Virus record (IMG/VR): IMGVR_UViG_3300020392_000025
Span: 1 to 45,325 of that record
Strand: one strand, 5' to 3'
DNA: 45,325 nt
Source: a virus
A program made the position numbers and the translations under genes. This document shows positions 32,913 through 42,591 of the stretch, piece after piece. The notes under the pieces are model-generated. The model was not told the DNA's origin and searched no databases. It saw nothing but the letters and a program-made list of their open reading frames with translations. The first letter of the stretch is position 1. Each line of letters starts with the position of its first letter.

Positions 32913-32925
32913 TAAATATCTTTAA

Positions 32926-35499
32926 ATGGCTACTGAAGAAGAATTAAATAAACAAAATCAAAAACTTGAGGATCAAATATCTCTTCAACAGGAATTAAAT
33001 AGAATTATTCAAGAACGTGTAGGAATTTCCTCCCGAGCTTTATCGGGCCAACAAGAATCATTTAATGTTTTACAAGATCAACTTAAACTAGTAACATTTG
33101 AAAAAGCTGAGAGAATGGTTATACTCCAATCTCTTAGAAAGACAAATAAAATTGCTCTCAAAAATTATTCTATTTTAAGTGATGAACTAGGTACTACTAG
33201 GGGATTAAAAGAGTTAGCTAAGGATAAAATAATATTAGATAAAGAAATTCTTACATTACAAGATCAGCAAGCTAAATTTGCTGAAATTGCTAAGGAAGAA
33301 GATATAGAAAGATCAAGATTAGGTAAAAATATTTCAGATAGTTTAAAAAACCAAATCAGTGAATTACAAGAAACACAAAAAGAATTAAAAAAAGTTACTG
33401 AACTTTCTGGGAAAATTGCTAACGATTTTGGGGTAAAAACTTTTGGGGCCCTTGAAGATATAACTAGAAAGATCCCAGGACTTAGAAAATTTGCGGAACC
33501 TTTTCAAAAAGCAGCGGAAGCAGCTAGAGCAACGGCAACTGATAACGCTCTTGAAAAAGAAAGAGTAGATTTAAAAAACGAAGCAGCGGAAGCACAATTT
33601 GAATCCGATAAAGCGGCTTTAGAATCTGGAAAAGGTTTAACTAAAGATGTAATTAAAAGATTAGGCTTAGAGAAAAATCACGAAGCTAAACAAAGAATAG
33701 CGGATTTAGAATCACTTAAAACAGGAAAGGGTTTAACTCGGGAAAAAATAAAAGAATTAGGTTTAGAAAAAATACTAATATCTAAAAAGGGAAAAGCATT
33801 AACAGGATCATATGCAGCAAGTGTAGCAGCAGCTAAAAATGCAAAAAACATGTTAGGGGGATTGGGTGCACAAGCTGCGGCATCAGTTAAAGCACCACTA
33901 AAAGCTGTTGCTAAAACCTCCTCAGCTTTTAAAGCAGGAGCTAAAATATTGGGGAAATCTCTTAGTAAAGCATTAGGTCCTATAGGATTACTTTTAGAGC
34001 TTATAATGGCTTTAGTTAGAGGGGATAAAGCAGCAGGAGATTTAGCTAAGTCTATGAATATGACTTACAATGAAGCTCTTGCCACTAGGAGAGAATTTAC
34101 AATGATAGCTGAGGAATCAGGAGAAACTTTTGTTACCACTAAGGGCATACAGGAATCAATGATAGCTTTAAATAAATCTTTAGGTACTAATGTAATGCTA
34201 AATAAAGATAATCTTATATTTGCAACTATGATGAGAGAACAAATGGGTTTTTCTCAAGAAGCAATAGTTGGTACTAATAAACTCTCAGAAGCTTTTGGAA
34301 AAACTATAGAACAAATTACGGGAGAGGTAATAGCCCAGGCTGATATAACTGCTACTAACTTAGGTGTTCAATTAGAAGAAAAAGAAATTTTAGAAGAGGT
34401 ATCTAAGGCCTCAGCGGCAACAACTTTATCTTTAAAAGGTAGTGGTAGAGAATTAGCAAAAGCAGTAACTACTGCTAAAGCTTTAGGTATGACATTACAG
34501 CAGATTGAAAAAATATCTGATAGTATATTAAATTTTGAACAATCTATTTCAAGTGAGTTAAAAGCAGAATTATTAATAGGTAGAAATCTTAATTTAGAAA
34601 GAGCTAGATTAGCAGCTATTAATAATGACATAGAAGGAGTAGCTAGAGAAATTGCATCACAATTTGGTAGTGCTGCTGAGTTTGGGGATTTAAATAGAAT
34701 TCAACAAAAAGCTATAGCTGAGGCAGTTGGAATGACAAGAGATGAATTAGCTGAAACTTTATTTACTCAACAAGCTATAGGAAATGCAACTGGAGAAGAG
34801 GCAAAAGAAAGAAAGGCAGTAATAGCGGGAATGTTAAAAACAATGTCTATTGAGGAAGCTCAAAGAAAACTAGAAAAAGAAGGTATTGAAAACCTAAAAA
34901 AACAAGCTTCAACTCAAGAAAGATTTAATGCAATGTTAGATAAGCTAACAGAAATTGCAGTTCAAATAGGTGAACCTTTATTAGAGATAATAGGTCCGAT
35001 AGCAGACTTAGCAGAATTTATCTTACCTAAACTAACTGGAGCTTTACAACCTATAGTAGGTGTTATTAAAGCAATATTTTTAGGTATAAAGGGTATAGGC
35101 CAAGCTATTGGTGCTCTTTTTGGAAATGAAGAAGCAGCAAAAAGTTATGGAGATACTTTTTCTGAAGCAGGAGAGGCCCTTATGTTTGGTTTTAATAGAG
35201 GATTTGATACAGGGATGGGTAAGGATTCATTTGCAGCAGAATTGGGACTAGATTTTGGCACTGTTGCTGGTATAGGAAAAGAATCAACAGTATTTGGAGA
35301 TAATTCAATATTTACCGGAGGAGCTAATGCAAATACTAATAATAATAATCAAAGTTCAGCCCTAGAACTGGATAGACTAAGACAATTAAATGAACGTAAT
35401 TATCAACAACAACAAAGAGATATGAGGGAATTAATTAACGCAGTTAGAGAAAACAGACCTGCTGTTGATGTATTTGGGAATGAATTCTATGGGTCCTAG
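32926..35499 (+). CDS. Probable tape-measure protein (gp29 position, 857 aa)
   Basis: Probably sets tail length and is ejected with the DNA. Evidence: long helical/coiled-coil N-terminal third (about 1-280, Lys/Glu/Gln-rich); an Ala/Lys-rich middle with a hydrophobic stretch (KALGPIGLLLELIMALVRG, about 348-366); a second hydrophobic region (about 685-730, VGVIKAIFLGIKGIGQAIGA); and an Asn/Gln-rich C-terminus. An internal duplication reads GKGLTKDVIKRLGLEK and GKGLTREKIKELGLEK (about 235-280). It follows the gp26/gp51-like pair, as tape measures follow G/GT chaperones. No direct similarity to T4 gp29 was recognised; the call rests on architecture and place. Confidence 0.68.
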   Translation: MATEEELNKQNQKLEDQISLQQELNRIIQERVGISSRALSGQQESFNVLQDQLKLVTFEKAERMVILQSLRKTNKIALKNYSILSDELGTTRGLKELAKDKIILDKEILTLQDQQAKFAEIAKEEDIERSRLGKNISDSLKNQISELQETQKELKKVTELSGKIANDFGVKTFGALEDITRKIPGLRKFAEPFQKAAEAARATATDNALEKERVDLKNEAAEAQFESDKAALESGKGLTKDVIKRLGLEKNHEAKQRIADLESLKTGKGLTREKIKELGLEKILISKKGKALTGSYAASVAAAKNAKNMLGGLGAQAAASVKAPLKAVAKTSSAFKAGAKILGKSLSKALGPIGLLLELIMALVRGDKAAGDLAKSMNMTYNEALATRREFTMIAEESGETFVTTKGIQESMIALNKSLGTNVMLNKDNLIFATMMREQMGFSQEAIVGTNKLSEAFGKTIEQITGEVIAQADITATNLGVQLEEKEILEEVSKASAATTLSLKGSGRELAKAVTTAKALGMTLQQIEKISDSILNFEQSISSELKAELLIGRNLNLERARLAAINNDIEGVAREIASQFGSAAEFGDLNRIQQKAIAEAVGMTRDELAETLFTQQAIGNATGEEAKERKAVIAGMLKTMSIEEAQRKLEKEGIENLKKQASTQERFNAMLDKLTEIAVQIGEPLLEIIGPIADLAEFILPKLTGALQPIVGVIKAIFLGIKGIGQAIGALFGNEEAAKSYGDTFSEAGEALMFGFNRGFDTGMGKDSFAAELGLDFGTVAGIGKESTVFGDNSIFTGGANANTNNNNQSSALELDRLRQLNERNYQQQQRDMRELINAVRENRPAVDVFGNEFYGS

Positions 35500-35500
35500 A

Positions 35501-35509
35501 TATTTATAA
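35501..35509 (+). promoter_or_regulatory. Late-promoter-like motif upstream of baseplate genes
   Basis: TATTTATAA one base after the tape-measure stop; the gap to the ATG at 35532 is 22 bases. No further copy was seen before 43524, so genes 35532-43524 may form one operon. Confidence 0.6.
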
Positions 35510-35531
35510 TAAACAATTAAAATTTAAAATT

Positions 35532-36011
35532 ATGCCACATACACCCGGACTAAGAAATTTACTAGAAGATCCTGGAACAGGTCATGGATCAACACTTGCA
35601 GCAGAAAAACATGGTGGTCTTCCTGCCAGTGCAAATAACCCATTAATTGGAGGAAAAGGGAATAATGTTTCTACTAATAGTGTTCCTAACAACCCTATAT
35701 CTTCAACATTACACTCTAATGGAGATCCTACTAATAGTTATTCATTAAATGGTAGCAATCAATCTGATGTTAATCAGGGCTATCAACAATATAATGATGG
35801 AGTTCCAAATAACTTACCTAAACCAGCAAGATTAGATATAAATAATATGGGACAAAATAATACTGTTTTAAATGGTTTACCTGTTGGAGGAGCTTTTTTA
35901 CCTACATCAAATTTAACTAGTGCAAATAATGGAGTTTCACCTATGAATAATTCATTTGTAAATGGAACTTACTTTGCAAGTGCACCACCAGAAGGACTAG
36001 GAAATTTTTAA
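35532..36011 (+). CDS. Asn/Gly/Ser-rich low-complexity protein (159 aa)
   Basis: No family recognised. About half the residues are Asn, Gly, Ser or Pro, with no predicted helices, membrane segments or Cys. The N-terminus PHTPGLRNLLEDPGTGHGST and C-terminus FASAPPEGLGNF are the least repetitive parts. It lies at the head of the baseplate operon, 7 bases before the next gene. A flexible structural or decoration protein is the simplest reading. Confidence 0.68.
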   Translation: MPHTPGLRNLLEDPGTGHGSTLAAEKHGGLPASANNPLIGGKGNNVSTNSVPNNPISSTLHSNGDPTNSYSLNGSNQSDVNQGYQQYNDGVPNNLPKPARLDINNMGQNNTVLNGLPVGGAFLPTSNLTSANNGVSPMNNSFVNGTYFASAPPEGLGNF

Positions 36012-36018
36012 AATATAA

Positions 36019-38376
36019 ATGCCATTAATACAATTACAAACTAACCTTAAATCTCTTACATTTGGGAGGGATAGGCCAGGAGGGGGAAGTAGTAATCAAC
36101 CTTATATCACAGTAGACATTCCTCAAAACTTTGAGGATTTTCCAGAAGGTTTTGAAATTGCATTCCAAGGAGGCAATATTACTATTCCCGGGGGGTTAGG
36201 TAATATTAATATCCCTGGAGGAACAGTTAATATTCCCGGAGGACCAGATACTGATTTTTTAGTAAGAAATGGTTTAAATGTTGCTACTGATGTAACTAAA
36301 GATTTAGTAAGACTAGGTAAATATTTTGCCGGACCTTTTCCTCAAGGAGGAAGTCCTAGCGGTCTTTTATTTACAGCAAAACAAAATTTACTATCAAGAA
36401 TATCAACTAAAACTCAATTTAGTGGGGTTTTAAATGAAGGAGTATACACACCTTTATCCAGTTTAACTCAGGCGGGTATTAATGCATTTGGTTTACATGT
36501 TAGAAAACAGGGTTTAATTCCTTTTATAGAGCCTAAAACATATATAAACGAACTTAAAAATAGACTTGAATTCAGTAATACTTTAAACTTTTCAAATTTT
36601 AAAGATATTAATAGATTAGTTAGATTAACTGGGATTAAAATAGATAATTCCTCAACTTGGGAAAGAAAAGATAGAAGTAGAAACCAAATATCAGAGGACT
36701 CTAATGAAATTTTAGCTTATGGTGGGGGACCAAATTCAATAATAGGAATAGGTAAAACAAGAATAAAATTTGCAACTGATAGATTTGAAAATCCCTTACA
36801 AACTGGCAGAAATAATTGGAAATTAAATACTAATAATGCTTTAGAGGGAATGCCTACTGATTTCTTTAGCTTTAGAACAGGTGAAAATGTCTATAATTAC
36901 ACAGTACCGGGATATTATGGTTTAGGGGGGGTTAGTTCTTTTTTACCTGATAAAACTTTAGGAGTACCAACATTTATAAATAAAAATTCTAAAGAAAATG
37001 GTAAAGTTTTTGAAGTAGGAGGTCCTGTAGAAAAACTTTATAATCCCTCGGTTTATAAAACAAATGATATTGAAAGTAATGATTTTCTTTCTTTCGATGT
37101 TATAGGTTTAAGAATACCACGAAATGATTTAAAAACATATCAAGTAGGAAGTAAACTAAATTTTACTACTAACCAATTTAAACCAATTTTACGTGGAGGA
37201 GCTGGGGCTAAATATCTTAATGCTTTAGAAGCATTAGGAAATTCTAATAATGTAATTTTAAATAAGTTCTTAAGTGTAACTTTAGGGGGAGGTTTAACTT
37301 TTGAACCTAATTTTGAAACCTCAGTATACGTATCATCTCCAACTGGATCCCTAAAAAATTCAACAAGAATATTTGATAATAATACTTTTACTTTAAATAC
37401 TCAACAACTTCAAGATAAGGCTATATTATCCCTTAGTAATGGAGAATTCCCAGATTTTAGAAAAACTCTTATAGATGATAACAATATAAAAGAATCTTCA
37501 ACTTTAAGTATTTCTCCTAGTTATAAAAATGCTAGAAATAGAGCAATAGACGGTCCTACAGATTCTAGAATTAATTATGCTTCACCTGGTCAAAAAGGTA
37601 ATATTATTAGTTATACTAAGGGAAAAATAAATACTTTAGGTAAAATAAATATTACAGACAGATTAAATGCTTTACCTCTATATAAATCCAAAAATGTAGC
37701 AGCTACTCAAGAGGGAGATGCAGGGGGATTTAAAAATGATTTAGTTAAATTTAGAATAGCTGCTATAGATACAAATAATCCTACTAAAAAAACATATATG
37801 CATTTTAGGGCATATATAGATTCATTTTCTGATCAATATAATGCAAATTGGAACCAGCAAAAATATATGGGTAGGGGAGAACTATTTTACAAATACGATA
37901 ATTTTCAAAGAGATATAAATTTATCATTTACAGTTGCTGCCCAATCAAAACCAGAAATAATGGTTATGTATAGAAAATTAAATTACCTTGCCTCCACACT
38001 AGCTCCTGATTATACTCCAGCTGGATATATGGCAGGAAATTTAGTACAATTAACAATGGGTGGGTGGTGTTATGAACTACCTGGATTTATACGATCATTA
38101 ACATTAGATGTACCTGAAGAATCACCTTGGGAAATAGGTATAGATGATGAAGGATTATTTGATAGTACAGTTAAAGAAATGCCTCATATTTGTAAAGTAA
38201 CAGGATTAACATTCACACCAATCCATACATTCAGACCTTCTATTATGAAATTAACTAAATCGATGTCTAAACCAGATGATAATTTAGCAGATAATAATGA
38301 ATATGGAAATCAAAGATATTTAGCATTAAAAGCTACTAATAATAATTATGATAGTAAAGTAAATTGGTATATATAA
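36019..38376 (+). CDS. Baseplate/tail structural protein (785 aa)
   Basis: Probable baseplate component at the tube-baseplate junction. The N-terminus contains three short repeats of the type NIxIPGG (about 53-75) that may form beta-turn ladders. The centre is long and without known motifs. The C-terminal about 220 residues look globular and conserved: YMHFRAYIDSFSDQYNANWN, YMGRGELFYKYDNFQRDINL, then TMGGWCYELPGFIRSLTLDV and SPWEIGIDDEG. Position after the tape measure recalls T4 gp48 and gp54, which are tube-like initiators, but similarity to them cannot be shown here. Confidence 0.68.
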   Translation: MPLIQLQTNLKSLTFGRDRPGGGSSNQPYITVDIPQNFEDFPEGFEIAFQGGNITIPGGLGNINIPGGTVNIPGGPDTDFLVRNGLNVATDVTKDLVRLGKYFAGPFPQGGSPSGLLFTAKQNLLSRISTKTQFSGVLNEGVYTPLSSLTQAGINAFGLHVRKQGLIPFIEPKTYINELKNRLEFSNTLNFSNFKDINRLVRLTGIKIDNSSTWERKDRSRNQISEDSNEILAYGGGPNSIIGIGKTRIKFATDRFENPLQTGRNNWKLNTNNALEGMPTDFFSFRTGENVYNYTVPGYYGLGGVSSFLPDKTLGVPTFINKNSKENGKVFEVGGPVEKLYNPSVYKTNDIESNDFLSFDVIGLRIPRNDLKTYQVGSKLNFTTNQFKPILRGGAGAKYLNALEALGNSNNVILNKFLSVTLGGGLTFEPNFETSVYVSSPTGSLKNSTRIFDNNTFTLNTQQLQDKAILSLSNGEFPDFRKTLIDDNNIKESSTLSISPSYKNARNRAIDGPTDSRINYASPGQKGNIISYTKGKINTLGKINITDRLNALPLYKSKNVAATQEGDAGGFKNDLVKFRIAAIDTNNPTKKTYMHFRAYIDSFSDQYNANWNQQKYMGRGELFYKYDNFQRDINLSFTVAAQSKPEIMVMYRKLNYLASTLAPDYTPAGYMAGNLVQLTMGGWCYELPGFIRSLTLDVPEESPWEIGIDDEGLFDSTVKEMPHICKVTGLTFTPIHTFRPSIMKLTKSMSKPDDNLADNNEYGNQRYLALKATNNNYDSKVNWYI

Positions 38377-38378
38377 TA

Positions 38379-38795
38379 ATGAGACGTTATAGCCCCATAT
38401 CAACAAAACCAACACTAACAGGTAAAACAATATATAATACTGTACGTTATCCTGAAATACCTAGATCACCAAGTGATATATATGTTTATACTAGTATAGG
38501 GGATAGATTTGATACCCTAGCGGAACAATACTATGATGATTCTTCTTTATGGTGGATTATATCTATAGCGAATGGAAATTTTAAACAGGATTCATTAACT
38601 CCCCCTTTAGGACAACAAGTTAGAATCCCAGCAGATCCATCATCTATTATAGCTAATTATGAAAATTTAAACCCAGAAACTACTACTTCTACAAGAAGTA
38701 CTACTATAGCAAGAGGAAGTAGTGCGGGATCTAGTGGTGGAGGAAGTGCTGGATCTAGTGGTGGTGGTGCTGGATCTGGTGGTGGTGGATATTAA
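38379..38795 (+). CDS. LysM-like baseplate wedge protein (gp53-like)
   Basis: Small protein with a LysM-type core: YVYTSIGDRFDTLAEQYYDD (about 33-52), then SSLWWIISIANGNFKQDSLT and PLGQQVRIP. This is the pattern of gp53 and of tail protein X/LysM subunits that clamp the baseplate hub in contractile machines. The start is the ATG at 38379 (MRRYSPISTK), two bases after the previous stop; a TTG start at 38364 overlapping the previous gene is less likely. The C-terminus is Gly/Ser-rich and ends GSGGGGY, a tail also seen on the product at 42592. Confidence 0.75.
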   Translation: MRRYSPISTKPTLTGKTIYNTVRYPEIPRSPSDIYVYTSIGDRFDTLAEQYYDDSSLWWIISIANGNFKQDSLTPPLGQQVRIPADPSSIIANYENLNPETTTSTRSTTIARGSSAGSSGGGSAGSSGGGAGSGGGGY

Positions 38796-38807
38796 AAATT
38801 AAGGGTT

Positions 38808-41800
38808 ATGATAACGGGAGAACCTTTTGAAGATTATTTAAAAAAACAAATTTCCGATAGGCAAATTGTTCACGGAAAAGGAGTTAACCAAAATAGAACT
38901 CCTCAGGAATTAGCATATTTAAATTCTAGAACTTCTTGGGTTAAATTAGCTTCTAGTACTAATATTGACCAATTTAGATTAGATCTAATTCCTGAATTAA
39001 AAGGATCGGGTTTTACTGGTACATCTTTAGCTCAACAATATGTTTTATTTAACGGTTCTACCCAAATATTAACTAAAGAAACCTCACCATATACTGCTAT
39101 ATCTACTACTCCTGGTAGTGGAGGACCTACAACGATAAAAGCACAAAAGGCGGATGCACCTCCAGGAACAATGGTAGATATCCCAAACCCAGATTATACC
39201 CCTCCTGGAATTACTACTACTACTATTCCTGGTTCATTTACTGGAAAACAAGGTTCTCCAAGAGCTGGTATATTAGGAGGTTCACCCAACCCGGCATATG
39301 GTGCAACGGGTAATACAGATTTTGGTTTAGTACCTATGCCAGGAATAGAAGAAGCTACTATAACAACTCTAGAAATGGGGTCTATAAAAAGAGCTTCATT
39401 AGTCATTAAAGCACATAATAGACTACAATTTGATATAATAGATATGCTATATTTAAGGTTAGGATTTACTATTATGTTAGAATGGGGAGATTCTCATTAT
39501 ATAGAAAATGATACAAGAGAAATTAAAAAAATAGGAAATACTTTAATTGAAAACTTTTGGTTTAAACAAAACCCAGACACAATTAATTCTTTTAAGATAT
39601 TAGGAAAAATAGAAAAACAAAGAGAAAAATATTCAGCAAGTTATGATGCTTTATTTGGAAGAATAGAAAATTTTAAATGGACATTTAATCCAGATGGTTC
39701 TTATACTATTAATTTAGATATTTTAAGTATGGGTGATGTTATAGAATCATTAAAGATGAATACACCTGCTTATAAAAATTTTGAGGATCTTTCGATTCCT
39801 CCTAAAAACCCTACTTTTTTAAATGATAATCTATTTAAAACTACTTTAGAAAACTTATTTTACCCTATTTTAAAATATTATAATGAAGAGGCTAATGAAG
39901 AAGGGGTTGGGGGTACCCAACAATCTAATAAGGGTGAAGAAATAAAAATAATTTCTTATAAATTTGGAGATGAAGAGATAGTAGGAAATACAATTCCCTA
40001 CGAAGTTATAGATTCTTTAAAATTATTACCAAAATATGACCTTGCAAATACTAATGATGAACCTGGCACTATAAGATGGAATAAAGCATTTAATCAAGGT
40101 TCCCAAGTTACTAAAGCCCAATTTAATAAGGCTTATACAGTACCACCTGTAGATTATATAAGAACAACTTTTTTACCTAAGGCACATTCATATTATATAA
40201 GATTTGGAGCTTTATTAAATATTATAGAAAAAATTATTTTACCTTATATAAATCGAGATACGGATAATCCTATGGTAAAAATTGATAATAGAGTAGAAAA
40301 TAATTTAATGTATTATGTTCCTAACATGGTATCTATAGATCCTAGAGTGTGTATTATAAGCAATGATTTATTTAAACAACCTAATCCAGAAGGAACTGCT
40401 ATAGTTGATGAAAAAGGACTTTTTACTAATATTGAAAAATTTGTTTATCGTAATGAAAACGGAAATAGTTCATATGGAAGAATCATGAATATTTATCTAA
40501 ATTTTAGTTATTTAATTAAATCAGAACTAGATTTTAAAACGGATAAAAAAGGAAATGTTTTTATAATGGATTTTTTTAGAAATCTATGTGATAATATAAA
40601 TAGGGTTTTAGGAGGTGTTAATAATTTAACCCCTAAAATGAGACCCTCGGATAATACTATTTATTTTTTTGACCAAAGTGCTTTACCCGGAAAAGAAGAA
40701 CTTCCTGAATATATATTTAAAAAATCTTCATTACCAAAAGGAGTAGGCCAATTTAACCTGTATGGATATGGCATTGGAGGTACAAATAAACCCCCTAAAA
40801 ATTCTTCTAATTTTATACATCGCGTAGGAATTGTAACCTCAATTACCCCAGAATATGCTACTATAATATCAATAGGGGCAACTGCAGCGGGACATGTTGT
40901 AAATGAAGATGCCACAGCTTTTTCTAAATGGAATATAGGGATAAAAGATAGATTTCGTACTGATGTAGCTACTGGTTATGATAATATCCAAATAATACAA
41001 AACCAACAGAAAAAAGAACGAAAAAAATATCAAATTAATAAGCATTATTTTTATACTATTGGAAAACGATATGATGAAAGATTTTTATATTTAGGATTAA
41101 ATATAGAAACCCCCTCCCCAGGCTTTTTTTCGGGGTTTGGTAATTTTGCAAAAAACATATTTTTAGGCCAAGCATTACTTGGTACTTATGTATTTAATGG
41201 TCTCCCTTTTACTGATGTAATAAGGAACCGGATTATAAGTTATTACCAAAATCAATCTTCTGATGACCAAAACTCAGACCCAAATGGTCAACCTTTAAAT
41301 ATTAATGATGAATTAATTGCACAAAATTTACAAGTATTTACAGCTTATTATAAATCTATTCATAATGAAGCTTATCAAACATATGATAAAGCTGCGGGTA
41401 CAGTTGGTTTTATGCCCTTTAGACTTCAATTAGATATGGATGGGATTTCAGGAATGAAAATATATAATAAAATAGATATAGATTCTAGATTTTTACCTTC
41501 AAACTACCCAGAAACTTTAGAATTTATAGTAACAAATGTTACTCATACTATAAAAAACCATCAATGGGTTACGTCTATAGATAGCATAGCATCTGTTGGA
41601 AATTTATTTTCTACTAAAGAATTAGAATCAGTATCAGCATTACCCGAAAATTTCCAAGTTATAAACTTTTTACCTGCAGTAGGCCAATTTGGAGGTGTTA
41701 CTAATGTTAACCAATTAGCAAAATCACAATCAACAAATGGTCCTAATGCAAATAAATTAAGAGCTACTTTAGCACAATTAGGATATAGAGAAAAAGGAGT

Positions 41801-42575
41801 TGAAATAGATAATGGGGGAGATATTACAGCTAACACTGAAAAAATGGCTAGTGCAATATTTAGAAAAATTAAAGAATTATACCCTTTTATCCAAATTACA
41901 GTAACCGGAGGTAATGATTATTTCCATACTCAATTATCTTATACTTCTCGTCATACAAGGGGTAAAGGAATTGATTTTGTAATATCCCCAGCAACGGAAC
42001 AAAATTTAGATAATGTAGTAAGTGTATTAGATGGTTTTGCTAAGGGAGGAAATGGTAATATAAGATATATTGATGAATATAGAGATCCTTCTACTTCAGC
42101 ATCTGCAAAACATTTTCACATTTCTTATGGACAAGGAACAGAAGGAGCTAGTACATTAAGAAAGGCTCAACAGTCAGACGCAGTAGCCTATACTGTACCA
42201 AATGATGATCCAGATGATCTACCTAATGGTGTTAGTGGAGAAGATAGAGAAAGTATGTATAGAGCTAAACAACGAGAAATTAAAGAAATTAATCAAGAAA
42301 TATTAAAACTAGGAGGTACTAGACAATTTGATCCTAATATAATTGTAGGAACAGGCAAGTCCTATAATGCTATTAACCCAGAACTTCAGGATGCAAGAGA
42401 ATTTTTAAATTATTTAAAAAGAAACCCAAATGCCCAATATGGACCTACATCTACCCAAGACCTTTTAGATCAATCTCCTACGGGTAATACTGGTACTCTT
42501 CCTAATATATCTTTTGGTAACCCTGTAGACCCAAGTTTAATTGACCCCGATACTGGGTTTATAATAGATCCCTAA
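38808..42575 (+). CDS. Baseplate hub-like protein with C-terminal M15-type peptidase (1255 aa)
   Basis: Probable central hub/puncturing component with peptidoglycan-degrading activity. The N-terminal third contains ITTLEMGSIKRASLVIKAHN and FDIIDMLYLRLGFTIMLEWG (about 203-222), typical of hub proteins of the gp27 type in far-T4-like phages. The C-terminal region (about 982-1120) has the zinc-peptidase signature SRHTRGKGIDFVI with His1049 and Asp1056, followed by KHFHISYG with His1102 and His1104. That is the H-x6-D ... HxH set of M15/VanY-like LD- or DL-peptidases. T4 uses a lysozyme (gp5) for the same purpose. The Pro/Gly-rich linker near residues 95-185 and the disordered C-terminus are unassigned. 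Confidence 0.75.
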   Translation: MITGEPFEDYLKKQISDRQIVHGKGVNQNRTPQELAYLNSRTSWVKLASSTNIDQFRLDLIPELKGSGFTGTSLAQQYVLFNGSTQILTKETSPYTAISTTPGSGGPTTIKAQKADAPPGTMVDIPNPDYTPPGITTTTIPGSFTGKQGSPRAGILGGSPNPAYGATGNTDFGLVPMPGIEEATITTLEMGSIKRASLVIKAHNRLQFDIIDMLYLRLGFTIMLEWGDSHYIENDTREIKKIGNTLIENFWFKQNPDTINSFKILGKIEKQREKYSASYDALFGRIENFKWTFNPDGSYTINLDILSMGDVIESLKMNTPAYKNFEDLSIPPKNPTFLNDNLFKTTLENLFYPILKYYNEEANEEGVGGTQQSNKGEEIKIISYKFGDEEIVGNTIPYEVIDSLKLLPKYDLANTNDEPGTIRWNKAFNQGSQVTKAQFNKAYTVPPVDYIRTTFLPKAHSYYIRFGALLNIIEKIILPYINRDTDNPMVKIDNRVENNLMYYVPNMVSIDPRVCIISNDLFKQPNPEGTAIVDEKGLFTNIEKFVYRNENGNSSYGRIMNIYLNFSYLIKSELDFKTDKKGNVFIMDFFRNLCDNINRVLGGVNNLTPKMRPSDNTIYFFDQSALPGKEELPEYIFKKSSLPKGVGQFNLYGYGIGGTNKPPKNSSNFIHRVGIVTSITPEYATIISIGATAAGHVVNEDATAFSKWNIGIKDRFRTDVATGYDNIQIIQNQQKKERKKYQINKHYFYTIGKRYDERFLYLGLNIETPSPGFFSGFGNFAKNIFLGQALLGTYVFNGLPFTDVIRNRIISYYQNQSSDDQNSDPNGQPLNINDELIAQNLQVFTAYYKSIHNEAYQTYDKAAGTVGFMPFRLQLDMDGISGMKIYNKIDIDSRFLPSNYPETLEFIVTNVTHTIKNHQWVTSIDSIASVGNLFSTKELESVSALPENFQVINFLPAVGQFGGVTNVNQLAKSQSTNGPNANKLRATLAQLGYREKGVEIDNGGDITANTEKMASAIFRKIKELYPFIQITVTGGNDYFHTQLSYTSRHTRGKGIDFVISPATEQNLDNVVSVLDGFAKGGNGNIRYIDEYRDPSTSASAKHFHISYGQGTEGASTLRKAQQSDAVAYTVPNDDPDDLPNGVSGEDRESMYRAKQREIKEINQEILKLGGTRQFDPNIIVGTGKSYNAINPELQDAREFLNYLKRNPNAQYGPTSTQDLLDQSPTGNTGTLPNISFGNPVDPSLIDPDTGFIIDP

Positions 42576-42591
42576 AAACAAAGTATAAAAA

